Shown piece after piece: positions 9,601 through 17,910 of a DNA stretch of 64,000 nucleotides (the first letter of the stretch is position 1; every line of letters starts with the position of its first letter). The notes beneath the pieces are model-generated. The model did no database searches. It saw nothing but the letters and a program-made list of their open reading frames with translations, and was not told the origin of the DNA. The position numbers were made by a program, and so were the translations under genes. This DNA comes from Caballeronia sp. GAFFF1 (GTDB lineage: Bacteria; Pseudomonadota; Gammaproteobacteria; Burkholderiales; Burkholderiaceae), in the NCBI RefSeq assembly GCF_023630705.1, contig NZ_JALQEM010000032.1, forward strand, positions 124,001-188,000, written 5' to 3'.

Positions 9601-10134
9601 ATGAGCCTGACCGCCTCCGCCTCGCACGACCAGAACCTGCCACCGCAGGGCCTCACGCCCACGCGCGAGCAAATCATCCGGCATCTGCGGCATGCGAGCG
9701 CTGTCGCCGAGCGCGCAACGTTGCTCGGACATCATCCGTTCGGCGCGATTCTCGTCGGCCCGGATCAGCAAAGCGTGTTGATGGAGCAAGGCAACGTCGA
9801 TACCGTCAACCACGCGGAATCGGTGCTGGCCCGCGTCGCGGCGCTCAACTTCACGCCGGACTATCTGTGGAGTTGCACGCTGTACACATCGGTCGAGCCG
9901 TGCTGCATGTGCGCGGGAACGGCGTACTGGGCCAACATCGGACGCGTGGTCTACGGGCTGACCGAAGAGCGCCTGCTCGAAGCCACCGGCAATCACGCGG
10001 AGAATCCGACGATGAGCGTCTCGTCGCGCTATGTCTTCGACCATTGCCAGAAGCAGGTGGAGCTGATCGGCCCGATCGCCGAAGTCGAGGAAGAAGTGCT
10101 GCGCGTGCAGCGCGCCTTCTGGTCTACGCGATGA
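9601..10134 (+). CDS. Nucleoside/nucleobase deaminase (CMP/dCMP deaminase superfamily)
   Basis: This 177-residue zinc-dependent deaminase has the canonical HAE (His71-Ala-Glu73) and PCCMC (zinc ligands Cys101 and Cys104) motifs. Closest styles are guanine deaminase and TadA-like nucleoside deaminases; it is not the housekeeping TadA, whose length and C-terminus differ. The reaction is hydrolytic removal of an exocyclic amine from a purine or pyrimidine base, with the substrate undetermined. The ATG directly follows CACC and lacks a clear Shine-Dalgarno sequence, so the start is only probable. The convergent IclR gene ends 24 bp downstream. Confidence 0.85.
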   Translation: MSLTASASHDQNLPPQGLTPTREQIIRHLRHASAVAERATLLGHHPFGAILVGPDQQSVLMEQGNVDTVNHAESVLARVAALNFTPDYLWSCTLYTSVEPCCMCAGTAYWANIGRVVYGLTEERLLEATGNHAENPTMSVSSRYVFDHCQKQVELIGPIAEVEEEVLRVQRAFWSTR

Positions 10135-10158
10135 ATCGGCGCACGCAGCAGGGCGCCG

Positions 10159-10929
10159 CTAGATCACATTGAGCATCGCGAGCGCCGTTTCCTGCAACGG
10201 CGGCAATACGCGGGCGAGCGCGGCCTCGCTCGTCTCTTTCCCGATCGGCATGTTCACGGACAGCGCCGCGACCACTTGTCCATGCCGGTTCTTGATCGGC
10301 ACCGCGACGCCACGCACGCCCACTTGCAACTGCTGTTCGAAGACCACGTAGCCCTCCGCGCGCGCCTGCCGAATCTTGTCGTAGAGCGCGTCTTTGTCGG
10401 TGATGGTGAGCGGCGTGAACGGCCTGAACTCCGTTGCGTCGAGCCATGCGCGCACCGCGTCCTCGTCCGTCTTGTAGGCGAGCATCACGAGTCCGGCCGA
10501 CATCAACGCAGCCGGAACGCGAGCGCCCAGCACGAAGCCGGTGGTCATCACGCGCGAGGCGCCGTTGCGCGCGATGATGACGAGGTCCCATTCGTCCAGC
10601 ACGCTGACATACACGTTCTCATGGATCAACGCGCTCAGGTGCTGCAAATACGGCTGGACGATGCGCGGCAGCCGCGCCGAGTCGAAGTACGACCAGCCCA
10701 CGCGCAGCACGCGGGGCGTCAGATTGAAGAGCTTGCCGTCGGTCTGCACATAACCGAGGTGCGCGAGCGTGAGCAGATACCGGCGCGCGGCCGTGCGCGT
10801 GATGCCGGTGCGCACCGCCGCTTGCGTCGGGGTCATGCGCGCGTGCTGGTCGTCGAACGCTTCGAGGATCGCCAGCCCCTTCTCCAGCCCGGCGATCCAG
10901 TCTCGCTTATCCAGTGCCGGTTTCGTCAT
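10159..10929 (-). CDS. IclR family regulator, PcaR/PobR type
   Basis: This 256-residue regulator has an N-terminal helix-turn-helix (ILEAFDDQHARMTPTQAAVRTGITRTAARRYLLTL, described in parts, about residues 22-56) and a C-terminal effector domain. The N-terminal phrase DWIAGLEKGLAILEAF is typical of the PcaR/PcaU/PobR subgroup, which controls protocatechuate and 4-hydroxybenzoate catabolism. It is transcribed away from an MHS-type transporter, with a perfect inverted repeat in the gap that is its likely operator. An aromatic-acid uptake role for the pair is inferred from subgroup and context. Confidence 0.87.
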   Translation of the reverse strand: MTKPALDKRDWIAGLEKGLAILEAFDDQHARMTPTQAAVRTGITRTAARRYLLTLAHLGYVQTDGKLFNLTPRVLRVGWSYFDSARLPRIVQPYLQHLSALIHENVYVSVLDEWDLVIIARNGASRVMTTGFVLGARVPAALMSAGLVMLAYKTDEDAVRAWLDATEFRPFTPLTITDKDALYDKIRQARAEGYVVFEQQLQVGVRGVAVPIKNRHGQVVAALSVNMPIGKETSEAALARVLPPLQETALAMLNVI

Positions 10930-10970
10930 ATGCGGTTCGAGCCTCTGCTAGTGCTAACCCCCAAAGCGGC

Positions 10971-11000
10971 CGATTATCGGACGCATGCGTGCGATAATCG
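10971..11000. promoter_or_regulatory. Inverted repeat, candidate IclR operator
   Basis: CGATTATCG at 10971-10979 is repeated in inverse as CGATAATCG at 10992-11000, around the inner palindrome ACGCATGCGT. It lies 41 bp upstream of the IclR start, in the divergent region shared with the MHS transporter. Size and symmetry fit an IclR dimer-of-dimers site. Confidence 0.65.
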
Positions 11001-11202
11001 CGCACAATTTATCACAAATCATTGCCCGCTCGTGGTTGCGCTCTTATGCTCGTCTCACTTGTAAGGAACACGTTCGCGAGCCTGGCCCGATTGCCTCGCC
11101 GCCCGACCACGCGGCGGCGCGAATCGGCAGAAAACGCAGGTAAGAAGAAAGGCACAGGCAGTAGCGGAACCACTCGTTAAATCATCATTCGGAGACACTT
11201 CT

Positions 11203-12609
11203 ATGGCTAGCCCTAAGGAAGAGGCGCATGGCGGCCGCCAGGCGAAAAAAGCGACGGCGAGCGGCTGGATCGGCTCGGCGCTCGAGTACTACGATTTCTT
11301 CATCTACGCGCAGGCGGCGGCGCTCATCTTTCCGCAGCTGTTCTTTCCGTCGGGTAATCCGAAAGTGGCGATCGTCGCATCGCTCGCGACGTACGGCGTG
11401 GGCTATGTGGCGCGGCCGATCGGCGCGTTCGTGCTCGGTCATCTGGGCGACACGCACGGCCGCAAGAACGTGCTCTTGATCTGCATGTTCCTGATGGGCT
11501 TCTCGACGATGGCGGTCGGTCTCTTGCCGACGTATCACAGCGTCGGCATGCTGGCGCCCGCGCTGCTCGTCGTGTTGCGGCTGATTCAAGGCTTCGCGGT
11601 GGCCGGCGAAATTTCCGGCGCGAGCTCGATGATTCTGGAGCACGCGCCGTTCGGCCGGCGCGGCTACTACGCGAGCTTTACGCTTCAGGGTGTGCAGGCC
11701 GGCCAGATCCTCGCGGCTGCCGTATTCCTGCCGCTCGCTGCGTTCATGCCCGAGCCCATGTTCAATTCGTGGGGCTGGCGCGTGCCGTTCCTGCTGTCGG
11801 CGCTGGTCCTGGTCGCGGGCTACATCATTCGGCGCGAAGTGCATGAGACGCCCGCGTTCTCGGCGGAAGGCGCGCACGGCGAGCTGCCGAAGTCGCCGAT
11901 CAAGGAAGCCTTCGCGAACAGCACGCCCGACATGATCCGCGTCGTCTGCATGGCGCTGATGAACGTGATTCCGGTCGTCGCGACCATCTTCGGCGCGGCC
12001 TATGCGGTGCAGGCGTCGTACGGCATCGGCTTCCAGAAGAGCGTGTATCTGTGGATTCCGGTCGTCGGCAACATTCTCGCGGTGCTGGTGATTCCGTTTG
12101 TCGGCAACCTGTCCGACAAGATCGGCCGCCGCATGCCGATGATCGTCGGTTCGCTGCTCGCGGGTCTCTTGTCGTTCGCGTATCTGTATGCCATCAGCAT
12201 CCGCAACGTGCCGCTCGCCATCGTCATGTCGCTCCTGATGTGGGGCATCGTGTATCAGGGCTACAACGCGATCTTCCCGAGCTTCTTCCCGGAGCTCTTC
12301 CCGACGCGTTCGCGGGTGTCGGCGATGGCGATTGCGCAAAACATCGGCACCACGATTACCGCGCTGCTGCCCGCGCTGTTCGCGGCCGTCGCGCCGCCGG
12401 GATCGCCCAACATTCCGCTCACGGTCGGCGCGCTGGCGTTCGGCGTGACGATCATCGCGGCGATCGCGGCGTGGTCGGCGCGCGAGACGTATCGCGTGCG
12501 CCTGGACGATCTCGGCAAGAAAGACGCCGTGCCGATGAGCGAACAGGAATACGAACGCATGCGCGCGGATTCGATGGCCGTCGAGAAGGTGGCCAAGGCT
12601 CACGCCTGA
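11203..12609 (+). CDS. MFS transporter, metabolite:H+ symporter (MHS) family
   Basis: This 468-residue proton symporter has twelve hydrophobic spans and the MFS loop 2-3 signature GHLGDTHGRK (about residues 85-94). The start SGWIGSALEYYDFFIYAQAAAL is typical of MHS members such as PcaT, ShiA and KgtP. It imports organic or aromatic acids; the PcaR-like regulator upstream favours an aromatic acid, by inference. GGAGAC lies 10 bp before the start. A strong terminator follows, so it is probably monocistronic. Confidence 0.88.
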   Translation: MASPKEEAHGGRQAKKATASGWIGSALEYYDFFIYAQAAALIFPQLFFPSGNPKVAIVASLATYGVGYVARPIGAFVLGHLGDTHGRKNVLLICMFLMGFSTMAVGLLPTYHSVGMLAPALLVVLRLIQGFAVAGEISGASSMILEHAPFGRRGYYASFTLQGVQAGQILAAAVFLPLAAFMPEPMFNSWGWRVPFLLSALVLVAGYIIRREVHETPAFSAEGAHGELPKSPIKEAFANSTPDMIRVVCMALMNVIPVVATIFGAAYAVQASYGIGFQKSVYLWIPVVGNILAVLVIPFVGNLSDKIGRRMPMIVGSLLAGLLSFAYLYAISIRNVPLAIVMSLLMWGIVYQGYNAIFPSFFPELFPTRSRVSAMAIAQNIGTTITALLPALFAAVAPPGSPNIPLTVGALAFGVTIIAAIAAWSARETYRVRLDDLGKKDAVPMSEQEYERMRADSMAVEKVAKAHA

Positions 12610-12632
12610 ACCAAACACGCGTGTGATCCATG

Positions 12633-12654
12633 GGGCCCTTCGGGGCCCTTTTTG
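12633..12654 (+). terminator. Rho-independent terminator after the MHS transporter
   Basis: A GGGCCC-TTCG-GGGCCC hairpin with a stable UUCG tetraloop is followed immediately by TTTTTG. It lies 23 bp after the transporter stop and before the next LysR gene. Confidence 0.85.
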
Positions 12655-12704
12655 TTGCTTCGCGATAACGTGCGAGCCACTTCTTGCATGACGCGGAGGC
12701 ATGA

Positions 12705-13628
12705 ATGGCGGGGTTCAACGAGCGCATCCTGAACGGCATCAGCGTGTTTGCAGCGATCGTCGATGCGGGCACCTTTGCCGCAGCCGGCGAGAAGCTCGGC
12801 ATGTCGCAGCCGGGCGTGAGCCGCGCCATTGCGCGTCTGGAAACGCGCCTGAAGATACGCCTGTTCGACCGCACGACGCGCACGGTCTCGCTCACCGACG
12901 ACGGCCGCCGCTTCTTCGAACAGGTCATGCCGCATCTGGTCGGGCTCGAAGAAGCGGCTTCCACTGCATCGGCCAGCGCAACAGCGGTGCGCGGGCGGCT
13001 GCGCGTGAACGTCGACCCGATCTTTTCGCGGCTCGTGCTCGGACCGAAGCTCGAAGCGTTCATGGAAGCGCATCCCGAACTCGAACTCGAATTGCTCACG
13101 CGCGACCGCCTGGGCGACATGATCGCCGATGGCTTCGATCTCGCCGTGCGCTTCGGCGAGCCGCGCAATTCGAGTCTCGTCGCGCGCAAGTTGCTGGATA
13201 CGCCGGTGCGCACCGTGGCCGCGCCGTCGTATATCGCGCGCTGCGGGCGGCCCGCGACACCGCAGGCGCTCGCGAGCGGCGCTCACACGTGCATCGAGTT
13301 CCGCGATCCCGAAACGGGGCGGCCGTTCCCGTGGGAGTTTCATCGGAAAAAGAAGCGGCTCACGGTCGACACGCGCGGGCATCTGACGCTGAACGATCCC
13401 GGCACGATGTTGAGCGCGTGCCTGTCCGGATACGGCATTGCGCAGATACTCGAACTCGGTCACGCGCATCTGATGGCGCAGGGCGCGCTGATCGACCTGT
13501 TTCCGGACTGGCCCGACGAGCGCTTTCCGCTCTATGCGTTTCATCCGTCGCGGCATCATCCGCCGGCCAAAACGCGGGCGTTTCTCGACATGGTGATTGC
13601 GTTGACCGGGGCGGATACAGGCGGGTGA
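12705..13628 (+). CDS. LysR family transcriptional regulator
   Basis: This 307-residue regulator has the N-terminal winged helix-turn-helix (FAAIVDAGTFAAAGEKLGMS, then PGVSRAIARLETRL, about residues 15-50) and a LysR substrate domain from about residue 90. It belongs to the subgroup with SLTDDGRRFFEQ after the DNA-binding domain. The gene starts 50 bp past the transporter terminator and runs toward a convergent two-component operon, so its target is not evident from neighbours. Confidence 0.87.
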   Translation: MAGFNERILNGISVFAAIVDAGTFAAAGEKLGMSQPGVSRAIARLETRLKIRLFDRTTRTVSLTDDGRRFFEQVMPHLVGLEEAASTASASATAVRGRLRVNVDPIFSRLVLGPKLEAFMEAHPELELELLTRDRLGDMIADGFDLAVRFGEPRNSSLVARKLLDTPVRTVAAPSYIARCGRPATPQALASGAHTCIEFRDPETGRPFPWEFHRKKKRLTVDTRGHLTLNDPGTMLSACLSGYGIAQILELGHAHLMAQGALIDLFPDWPDERFPLYAFHPSRHHPPAKTRAFLDMVIALTGADTGG

Positions 13629-13675
13629 TCGCGGTGCGTGGCGTTTATCGAAGTCGCTCCGCTCCCGCCGCGTGG

Positions 13676-13894
13676 TCAGCGTGCGCAGGCATCCGGACGC
13701 GCTTTCGTGCCACGACGCTCGGGCGGCACCTTGCAATGGTCGACGCGTTGCTCGTCGCTGGCCTTGTCGCCGAGCCGTTCTTTCAGCGTCTTGGGCTCAG
13801 AGGCGGCGGACGCGCTGGCGGCATCGTCGGCATATGAAGTCAGCGCCGATGCGAAGCCGAGAACCAGCAAAGCAATACGAAACCAGCGGTTCAT
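13676..13894 (-). CDS. Small exported protein of unknown function
   Basis: The 72-residue product starts MNRWFRIALLVLGFASALTSYADD, a clear signal peptide with likely cleavage after Ala22. The mature part is hydrophilic, with a KTLKERLGDK segment and two cysteines near the end (DHCKVPPERR and PDACAR) that could form a disulfide. No family is recognised. It lies 30 bp downstream of the histidine kinase on the same strand and is probably the third gene of that operon, suggesting a periplasmic role linked to the signal system. Confidence 0.65.
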   Translation of the reverse strand: MNRWFRIALLVLGFASALTSYADDAASASAASEPKTLKERLGDKASDEQRVDHCKVPPERRGTKARPDACAR

Positions 13895-13924
13895 CGTAGT
13901 CGAGCCTCGTGAAAGCTCAGAGCG

Positions 13925-15304
13925 TCACCGGATCGCCACGGCAGCGCACTCCGTTGTTTGCTCTTTCATCTCGACGCCGCGCAAGCCGCGCACCGACACC
14001 GCGAGCCCGCCCGCGCCCGCGCGGTTCTCGACGGTCAAGGCCGCTTGATGCCGCTGCGCCACGCGTGACGCAATGGCAAGCCCGAGCCCGCTGCCCTGCC
14101 CGTGCGTCCCCGCGCCGCGATAAAACCGGTCGCACGCGCGGTCGATCTCGTCGGGCGGAATGCCGGGGCCCGTATCGAGGACCGTCAGTGCGATGCCGTT
14201 CGACTCGCGGCGCAGCGTCACATCGACGCGTCCGCCGGGCGGCGTGTGGCGGATCGCGTTATCGAGCAGATTATTGAGCAGCACGGCGAGCGCATGCGTG
14301 TCGCCGAGGATCGCGAACGCGTCGTCCTCGCTGCGTGCATCTTCCAGTTCGAGGCCGAGGTCGATCGACTTCGCCTCCGCAATCAGCGAGAAGTCCGACA
14401 CGCGCGTCTCGCATAGCGTGCGCAGGCTCATCGGCGCGATGGCCGCCTCGCGTGCCGCGTCCTCGCGCGCCATGCTGAGCAACTGCTGCGCAAGATGAAT
14501 CAGCCGGTTCAGCCGTCCATCGATTTTGCCGACCGTCGCCTCGTCCACTTTCAGCGAGCCGTCGCTGATGGCGCCTTGTATCTGCAATTTGAGCGCGGTG
14601 AGCGGCGTGCGCAGTTCGTGAGCGGCATCCGCGATGAATGTGCGCTGCGCCTCCGACGCCTCGTTGAGACGCGTGAGCAGGCCGTTCAGCGCATCGACGA
14701 GCGGGCGCAGTTCGACGGGCGTGCTCGCGGCAAGCGACACGGGCGCGACCGATTCCGGCGAACGCGCGGCGAGCGATCGCGAGAGCCAGCGCACCGGCGC
14801 GAGACCGCGCGCCACGACCACGAGCACGATCACCACGATGACCGGTATCAACAGCGCGAGCGGCCAGATGGTGCGCAGCGCGAGCGAAATGGCCATGTCC
14901 TCGCGCACGAAGTACGGCTGCGCCACCTGCACGAAGCGATCCGGCAAGGTCATGCCGAACGCGCGCCAGCGGTAGCCTTCGCGCTCGGCGGACCGGAAGC
15001 CGTCGCCGAAACGCGGCAGCGCGGGTTCATGCGGCGAGTGATAGATGAGCCGCCCGGTTTTGTCCCAGATGTCGATGACGAGCCGGTCGTCGGCAATGCC
15101 TTCAAGGTCGTGGCTGCGCCCTTCCGCGACATCCGAGGCAGTGATGTTGCCCGGTAGCGAGACCGCGACGGTGCGCAGCTCGTAGTCGAAGAGTTCGCCC
15201 GCCTCCAGCTGCGCCATGTGGAAGATGCCGTAGCCCGCGAGCAGACACGCCGCGGCGAGTCCGCAGATGAGCCAGCCGAGCAGCCAGCGCCGGATGGAGT
15301 TCAT
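13925..15304 (-). CDS. Sensor histidine kinase (QseC/PmrB-like)
   Basis: This 459-residue membrane kinase has one transmembrane segment near residues 8-30, a periplasmic sensor region of about 120 residues and a second segment near 165-185. A HAMP-like linker follows, then the H-box FIADAAHELRTPLTAL, the N-box LLNNLLDNAIRHT and ATP-lid motifs DTGPGIPP and GSGLGLAI. It autophosphorylates on the H-box histidine and transfers to the upstream response regulator, whose frame it overlaps by 4 bp. The periplasmic domain lacks an obvious ExxE iron motif, so the signal is unknown. Confidence 0.92.
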   Translation of the reverse strand: MNSIRRWLLGWLICGLAAACLLAGYGIFHMAQLEAGELFDYELRTVAVSLPGNITASDVAEGRSHDLEGIADDRLVIDIWDKTGRLIYHSPHEPALPRFGDGFRSAEREGYRWRAFGMTLPDRFVQVAQPYFVREDMAISLALRTIWPLALLIPVIVVIVLVVVARGLAPVRWLSRSLAARSPESVAPVSLAASTPVELRPLVDALNGLLTRLNEASEAQRTFIADAAHELRTPLTALKLQIQGAISDGSLKVDEATVGKIDGRLNRLIHLAQQLLSMAREDAAREAAIAPMSLRTLCETRVSDFSLIAEAKSIDLGLELEDARSEDDAFAILGDTHALAVLLNNLLDNAIRHTPPGGRVDVTLRRESNGIALTVLDTGPGIPPDEIDRACDRFYRGAGTHGQGSGLGLAIASRVAQRHQAALTVENRAGAGGLAVSVRGLRGVEMKEQTTECAAVAIR

Positions 15305-15963
15305 CCGATCCTCTTCAGCCGATAGCCTACGCCGCGCACGGTGACGATCTGCTCGGCGCCGATCTTGCGCCGCAGGCTATGCACGTGGACTTCGATCGCG
15401 TTGCTGCCCACTTCCTCGCCCCATCCATAGAGTTTCTCTTCCAGTTCCGAGCGGCGGAACACGCGCGACGGCTCCTCGATCAACGCCTGAAGCAGCGCGA
15501 ATTCGCGCGGCACGAGATTCAGCGCGACGCCGCCCTTCGAGGCTTCGTGCGCGGCCGGATCGAGCGACAAGTCGCCGTGTGTGTAGACGAGCTGCGTATG
15601 ACCCGTGCGGCGGCGCAGCAGCGCGCGCACGCGAGCGGCCAATTCATCGAGATCGAAGGGTTTGAGCAAATAGTCGTCCGCGCCGGCGTCGAGGCCGCGG
15701 ATGCGGTCATCCACCGCGTCGCGCGCCGTGAGGATCATGACCGGCGCATGGCCGCCGTTCTTGCGGTAGACGCCGAGGAGATCGAGGCCGTCGCGCTTCG
15801 GCAAGGTGAGATCCAGCAACACGAGGTCGTACACGTCATTGCCGAGCGACAATTCGGCCGCGCGGCCATCCTGCGCCCAATCCACGGTGTAGCTGGAGCG
15901 GCGCAACGCGGCCAGCACCGTCTCGGCGATCATTTCGTCGTCCTCTACCAAAAGCAGGCGCAT
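15301..15963 (-). CDS. OmpR/PhoB-type response regulator (QseB/PmrA-like)
   Basis: This 220-residue regulator has a receiver domain (MRLLLVEDDEMI, phospho-acceptor Asp in LVLLDLTLPKRDG near residue 51, switch lysine in LKPFD) and a C-terminal winged helix (VLNLVPREFALLQALIEEP-like segment, then VHVHSLRRKIG and TVRGVGYRL). A GGGGAAGGG ribosome site precedes the ATG at 15963; the frame is open further upstream but is not family-like. Two PmrA-like boxes lie about 47-95 bp upstream, so autoregulation is likely. Its closest style is QseB/PmrA. Confidence 0.92.
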   Translation of the reverse strand: MRLLLVEDDEMIAETVLAALRRSSYTVDWAQDGRAAELSLGNDVYDLVLLDLTLPKRDGLDLLGVYRKNGGHAPVMILTARDAVDDRIRGLDAGADDYLLKPFDLDELAARVRALLRRRTGHTQLVYTHGDLSLDPAAHEASKGGVALNLVPREFALLQALIEEPSRVFRRSELEEKLYGWGEEVGSNAIEVHVHSLRRKIGAEQIVTVRGVGYRLKRIG

Positions 15964-16009
15964 GCCCTTCCCCAAGCTTTGACGTCGCGGCCATTCTCCT
16001 TGCGTCTTG

Positions 16010-16058
16010 CTTAAGCGCCACTTAACGCCCGGCACGCCGAACTTAAGCATCGCATAAG
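16010..16058. promoter_or_regulatory. Two PmrA/QseB-like boxes upstream of the two-component operon
   Basis: CTTAAG-N5-CTTAAC at 16010-16026 and CTTAAG-N5-CATAAG at 16042-16058 match the PmrA-type tandem half-site pattern CTTAAG-N5-CTTAAG. Their starts are 32 bp apart, about three helical turns. They precede the response regulator gene and could also serve a divergent plus-strand transcript. Confidence 0.7.
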
Positions 16059-16385
16059 CAATCAGCCCGCACTATACCGCCATGCACGCCGCAAACCGTG
16101 CGCGCGCATGCGGTGCTGGTCGCGCTGTGCGTCGCGGTCTCCGATGCAGCATGGCGGGCGTGGTGCGCGTCGTACGACGCATCGCGAGGCTGCATTCGAC
16201 GCCGCGAACAGACCGTGCGCGGCCAATCTCCATCGAGACGATGCGCATGGCTGGCTCCTCGAATTGCATCTCGAACTGCATCGCGCCGAAAGCCGTCGTT
16301 GCCGCGGCGGCGGCTGTCGTCGCGGGCGCTTTCGTCGAGAAGTCCACGCGGTCGGGCGTGACTCGGAACTCGCCCGGTCCGGTTC

Positions 16386-16415
16386 GAGCCCGGCTCATGG
16401 CCGGGCTCTTTTTTT
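16386..16415 (+). terminator. Strong rho-independent terminator, orphan
   Basis: GAGCCCGGC and GCCGGGCTC pair over 9 bp around TCATG and are followed by seven Ts. It points rightward, while the nearest genes on both sides are on the minus strand, so the transcript it ends is unknown. Confidence 0.8.
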
Positions 16416-16443
16416 GTCCCGCTGGCGCTCGGGCTGGCATTGA

Positions 16444-16460
16444 GGTGAGGATTTTCGGGA
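16444..16460 (+). repeat. Satellite iteron, exact copy
   Basis: GGTGAGGATTTTCGGGA is identical to the iteron at 25063 in the origin array. It lies in the same non-coding gap as a second copy at 16507. Confidence 0.7.
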
Positions 16461-16506
16461 ATCGGGTGGAAGAACCGCCTGTCGGCGGGCTTCTGCGCGT
16501 GGCTCA

Positions 16507-16523
16507 GGTGAGGTTTTTCAGGA
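16507..16523 (+). repeat. Satellite iteron, near copy
   Basis: GGTGAGGTTTTTCAGGA shares the CAGGA ending of the iteron at 25000. It is 63 bp from the copy at 16444, same orientation, about six helical turns. Confidence 0.6.
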
Positions 16524-16556
16524 GCAGCCTGTTTCCCGTTTTCCAGCGGAGCCGCA

Positions 16557-17084
16557 TCAGAACTTCACGCGAAGCTGAAACCCGATAGTAAACGGCAGAT
16601 CGCTGGACGGAATCGGCGGGATCAGGATGAAGTTCGCGCCGACGCGCTTGTAAGCCACCATTACGAGCGGCGCGGCCACGGGGCCCACCATGTGATCGTG
16701 CCCGATGCCCCAGCGGCCGTAGTCGTAGCCCGAGATCAGCCCGCCCATCGCGGCGAGCCGTACGAAGCCCCAATGGAGGAATTCGGGCGCCCAGACGCCG
16801 CCGCCATAGAACGACGGTTTCGACAGCGAGTTGCGGAAATAGCCGCCGGTCACGGCCCACTGCGGCGCGAGCCAGCATTCGGCGCCGATTCCCGGGTTGA
16901 ACTGCTCGAAATGCTTGTCGGGATGAAAGTGGTGCGAGCCGATCATCGCGTCGATCCATAATCCGTCGTCGCACCCTGCGGCCTGCGCGGGCGAAGCCCA
17001 GGTGAACGCGGCTGAGACAATCAGCAGCGTGACCGCAAGCCATCGGGAGCGAAGCGGGTAAAAGCGGTGCCGCCACAAGCGCAT
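16557..17084 (-). CDS. Predicted exported envelope protein, possibly a small outer-membrane barrel
   Basis: This 175-residue protein begins with basic residues and a hydrophobic core ending in ASPAQAAGC, a signal peptide with likely cleavage after AQA. The mature protein alternates glycine- and aromatic-rich stretches (GIGAECWLAPQWAVTGGYF, SFYGGGVWAPEFLHWG) and ends in Phe (GFQLRVKF), as outer-membrane beta barrels often do. Size is near that of lipid A-modifying barrels such as PagP/PagL, but I cannot match their active sites. It lies alone on the minus strand, downstream of a YceI gene that runs the other way. Confidence 0.65.
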   Translation of the reverse strand: MRLWRHRFYPLRSRWLAVTLLIVSAAFTWASPAQAAGCDDGLWIDAMIGSHHFHPDKHFEQFNPGIGAECWLAPQWAVTGGYFRNSLSKPSFYGGGVWAPEFLHWGFVRLAAMGGLISGYDYGRWGIGHDHMVGPVAAPLVMVAYKRVGANFILIPPIPSSDLPFTIGFQLRVKF

Positions 17085-17272
17085 GTTTTATCCGCCATCG
17101 CACGTGGCCATGGCGCCTTTTTGAGATGAGAATCGACGCGAACTCTACCTGAAACGCGTCATTTTCGTTTGCGCGGACGAAATCGGCGTGACGGCCGTTG
17201 TATTTCTAGTTGTGGTCTGCTTGATTGTTCATTCGTTGTCGAGAACGAGCTTCTTTCTGGAGTCAGTCCGTG

Positions 17273-17902
17273 ATGAACGCTGCGAGGCACTATCCGGCAT
17301 TAGTTTGCTCGGTCGCGCTGTTGTGCGGATGCACGGCCTTGAATGTCGTGACGCACCGCGTTTCGGCGAACGAAGCCAGCGTGCCAGTCGGGCGGTATGA
17401 ACTCGATGCGCATCATTGGAACGTGAGCTTCGACGTCGATCACTTTCACTATTCGCGATTCGTGATCCGCTTCGACAAGGTATCGGCACGCCTCGACTGG
17501 AAAGCCGGCGGAATGGCGGCGAGCCCCGTTCAGGCGACCATCGACGCGTCGAGCGTCGACACGAACGTGCCGCTGCTCGACCGCATGCTGAAAGGACCCG
17601 ACATGTTTGACGCCGCGCGGTATCCGAACATTACTTTTCAGAGCACGACATTCGAGCGGTCGGGCGATAACACCGGCACACTCACCGGCGACTTAACGAT
17701 TCGCGGCGTGACACGCCCGGTGAAGCTCAACGTCACGTTCAACGGCCACGCTGCAAACCCGCTGACGAAACAGGAGACGCTCGGCTTTTCCGCCGACGGG
17801 CATTTCAGCCGCGCGGCGTTCGGCCTGACGACGTGGTTTCCCGCCGTCGGCGACGATGTGCACGTCGCCATTCAGGCCGAGTTCGGGAAGCCGAAGGAAT
17901 AA
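17273..17902 (+). CDS. YceI family lipoprotein
   Basis: This 209-residue protein has a signal sequence ending in LLCGC, a plausible lipobox with the lipidated Cys in CGCTAL. The mature part is the YceI lipocalin-like beta barrel: YELDAHHWNVSFDVDHFHYSRF at the start, then DMFDAARYPNITFQST and GDLTIRGVTRPVKL. YceI proteins bind isoprenoid lipids in the periplasm and may protect against oxidative or acid stress. CTGGAG upstream supports the ATG at 17273. It converges on tdh with an 8-bp gap. Confidence 0.88.
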   Translation: MNAARHYPALVCSVALLCGCTALNVVTHRVSANEASVPVGRYELDAHHWNVSFDVDHFHYSRFVIRFDKVSARLDWKAGGMAASPVQATIDASSVDTNVPLLDRMLKGPDMFDAARYPNITFQSTTFERSGDNTGTLTGDLTIRGVTRPVKLNVTFNGHAANPLTKQETLGFSADGHFSRAAFGLTTWFPAVGDDVHVAIQAEFGKPKE

Positions 17903-17910
17903 CTCTGGGG

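Larger units (their letters stand above)
16059..16556. other. About 500-bp gap with no supported gene
   Basis: Both strands have open frames but none with a recognisable product or a clear ribosome site. The gap holds a strong plus-strand terminator (16386-16415) with no gene in front of it and two satellite iterons (16444, 16507). A short non-coding RNA or a small unannotated protein upstream of the terminator is possible. Confidence 0.5.

Noticed and set aside
16082-16588. A 168-codon plus-strand gene ahead of the orphan terminator
   Set aside because: The frame passes through the terminator and an iteron, lacks a ribosome site and has no recognisable protein features.
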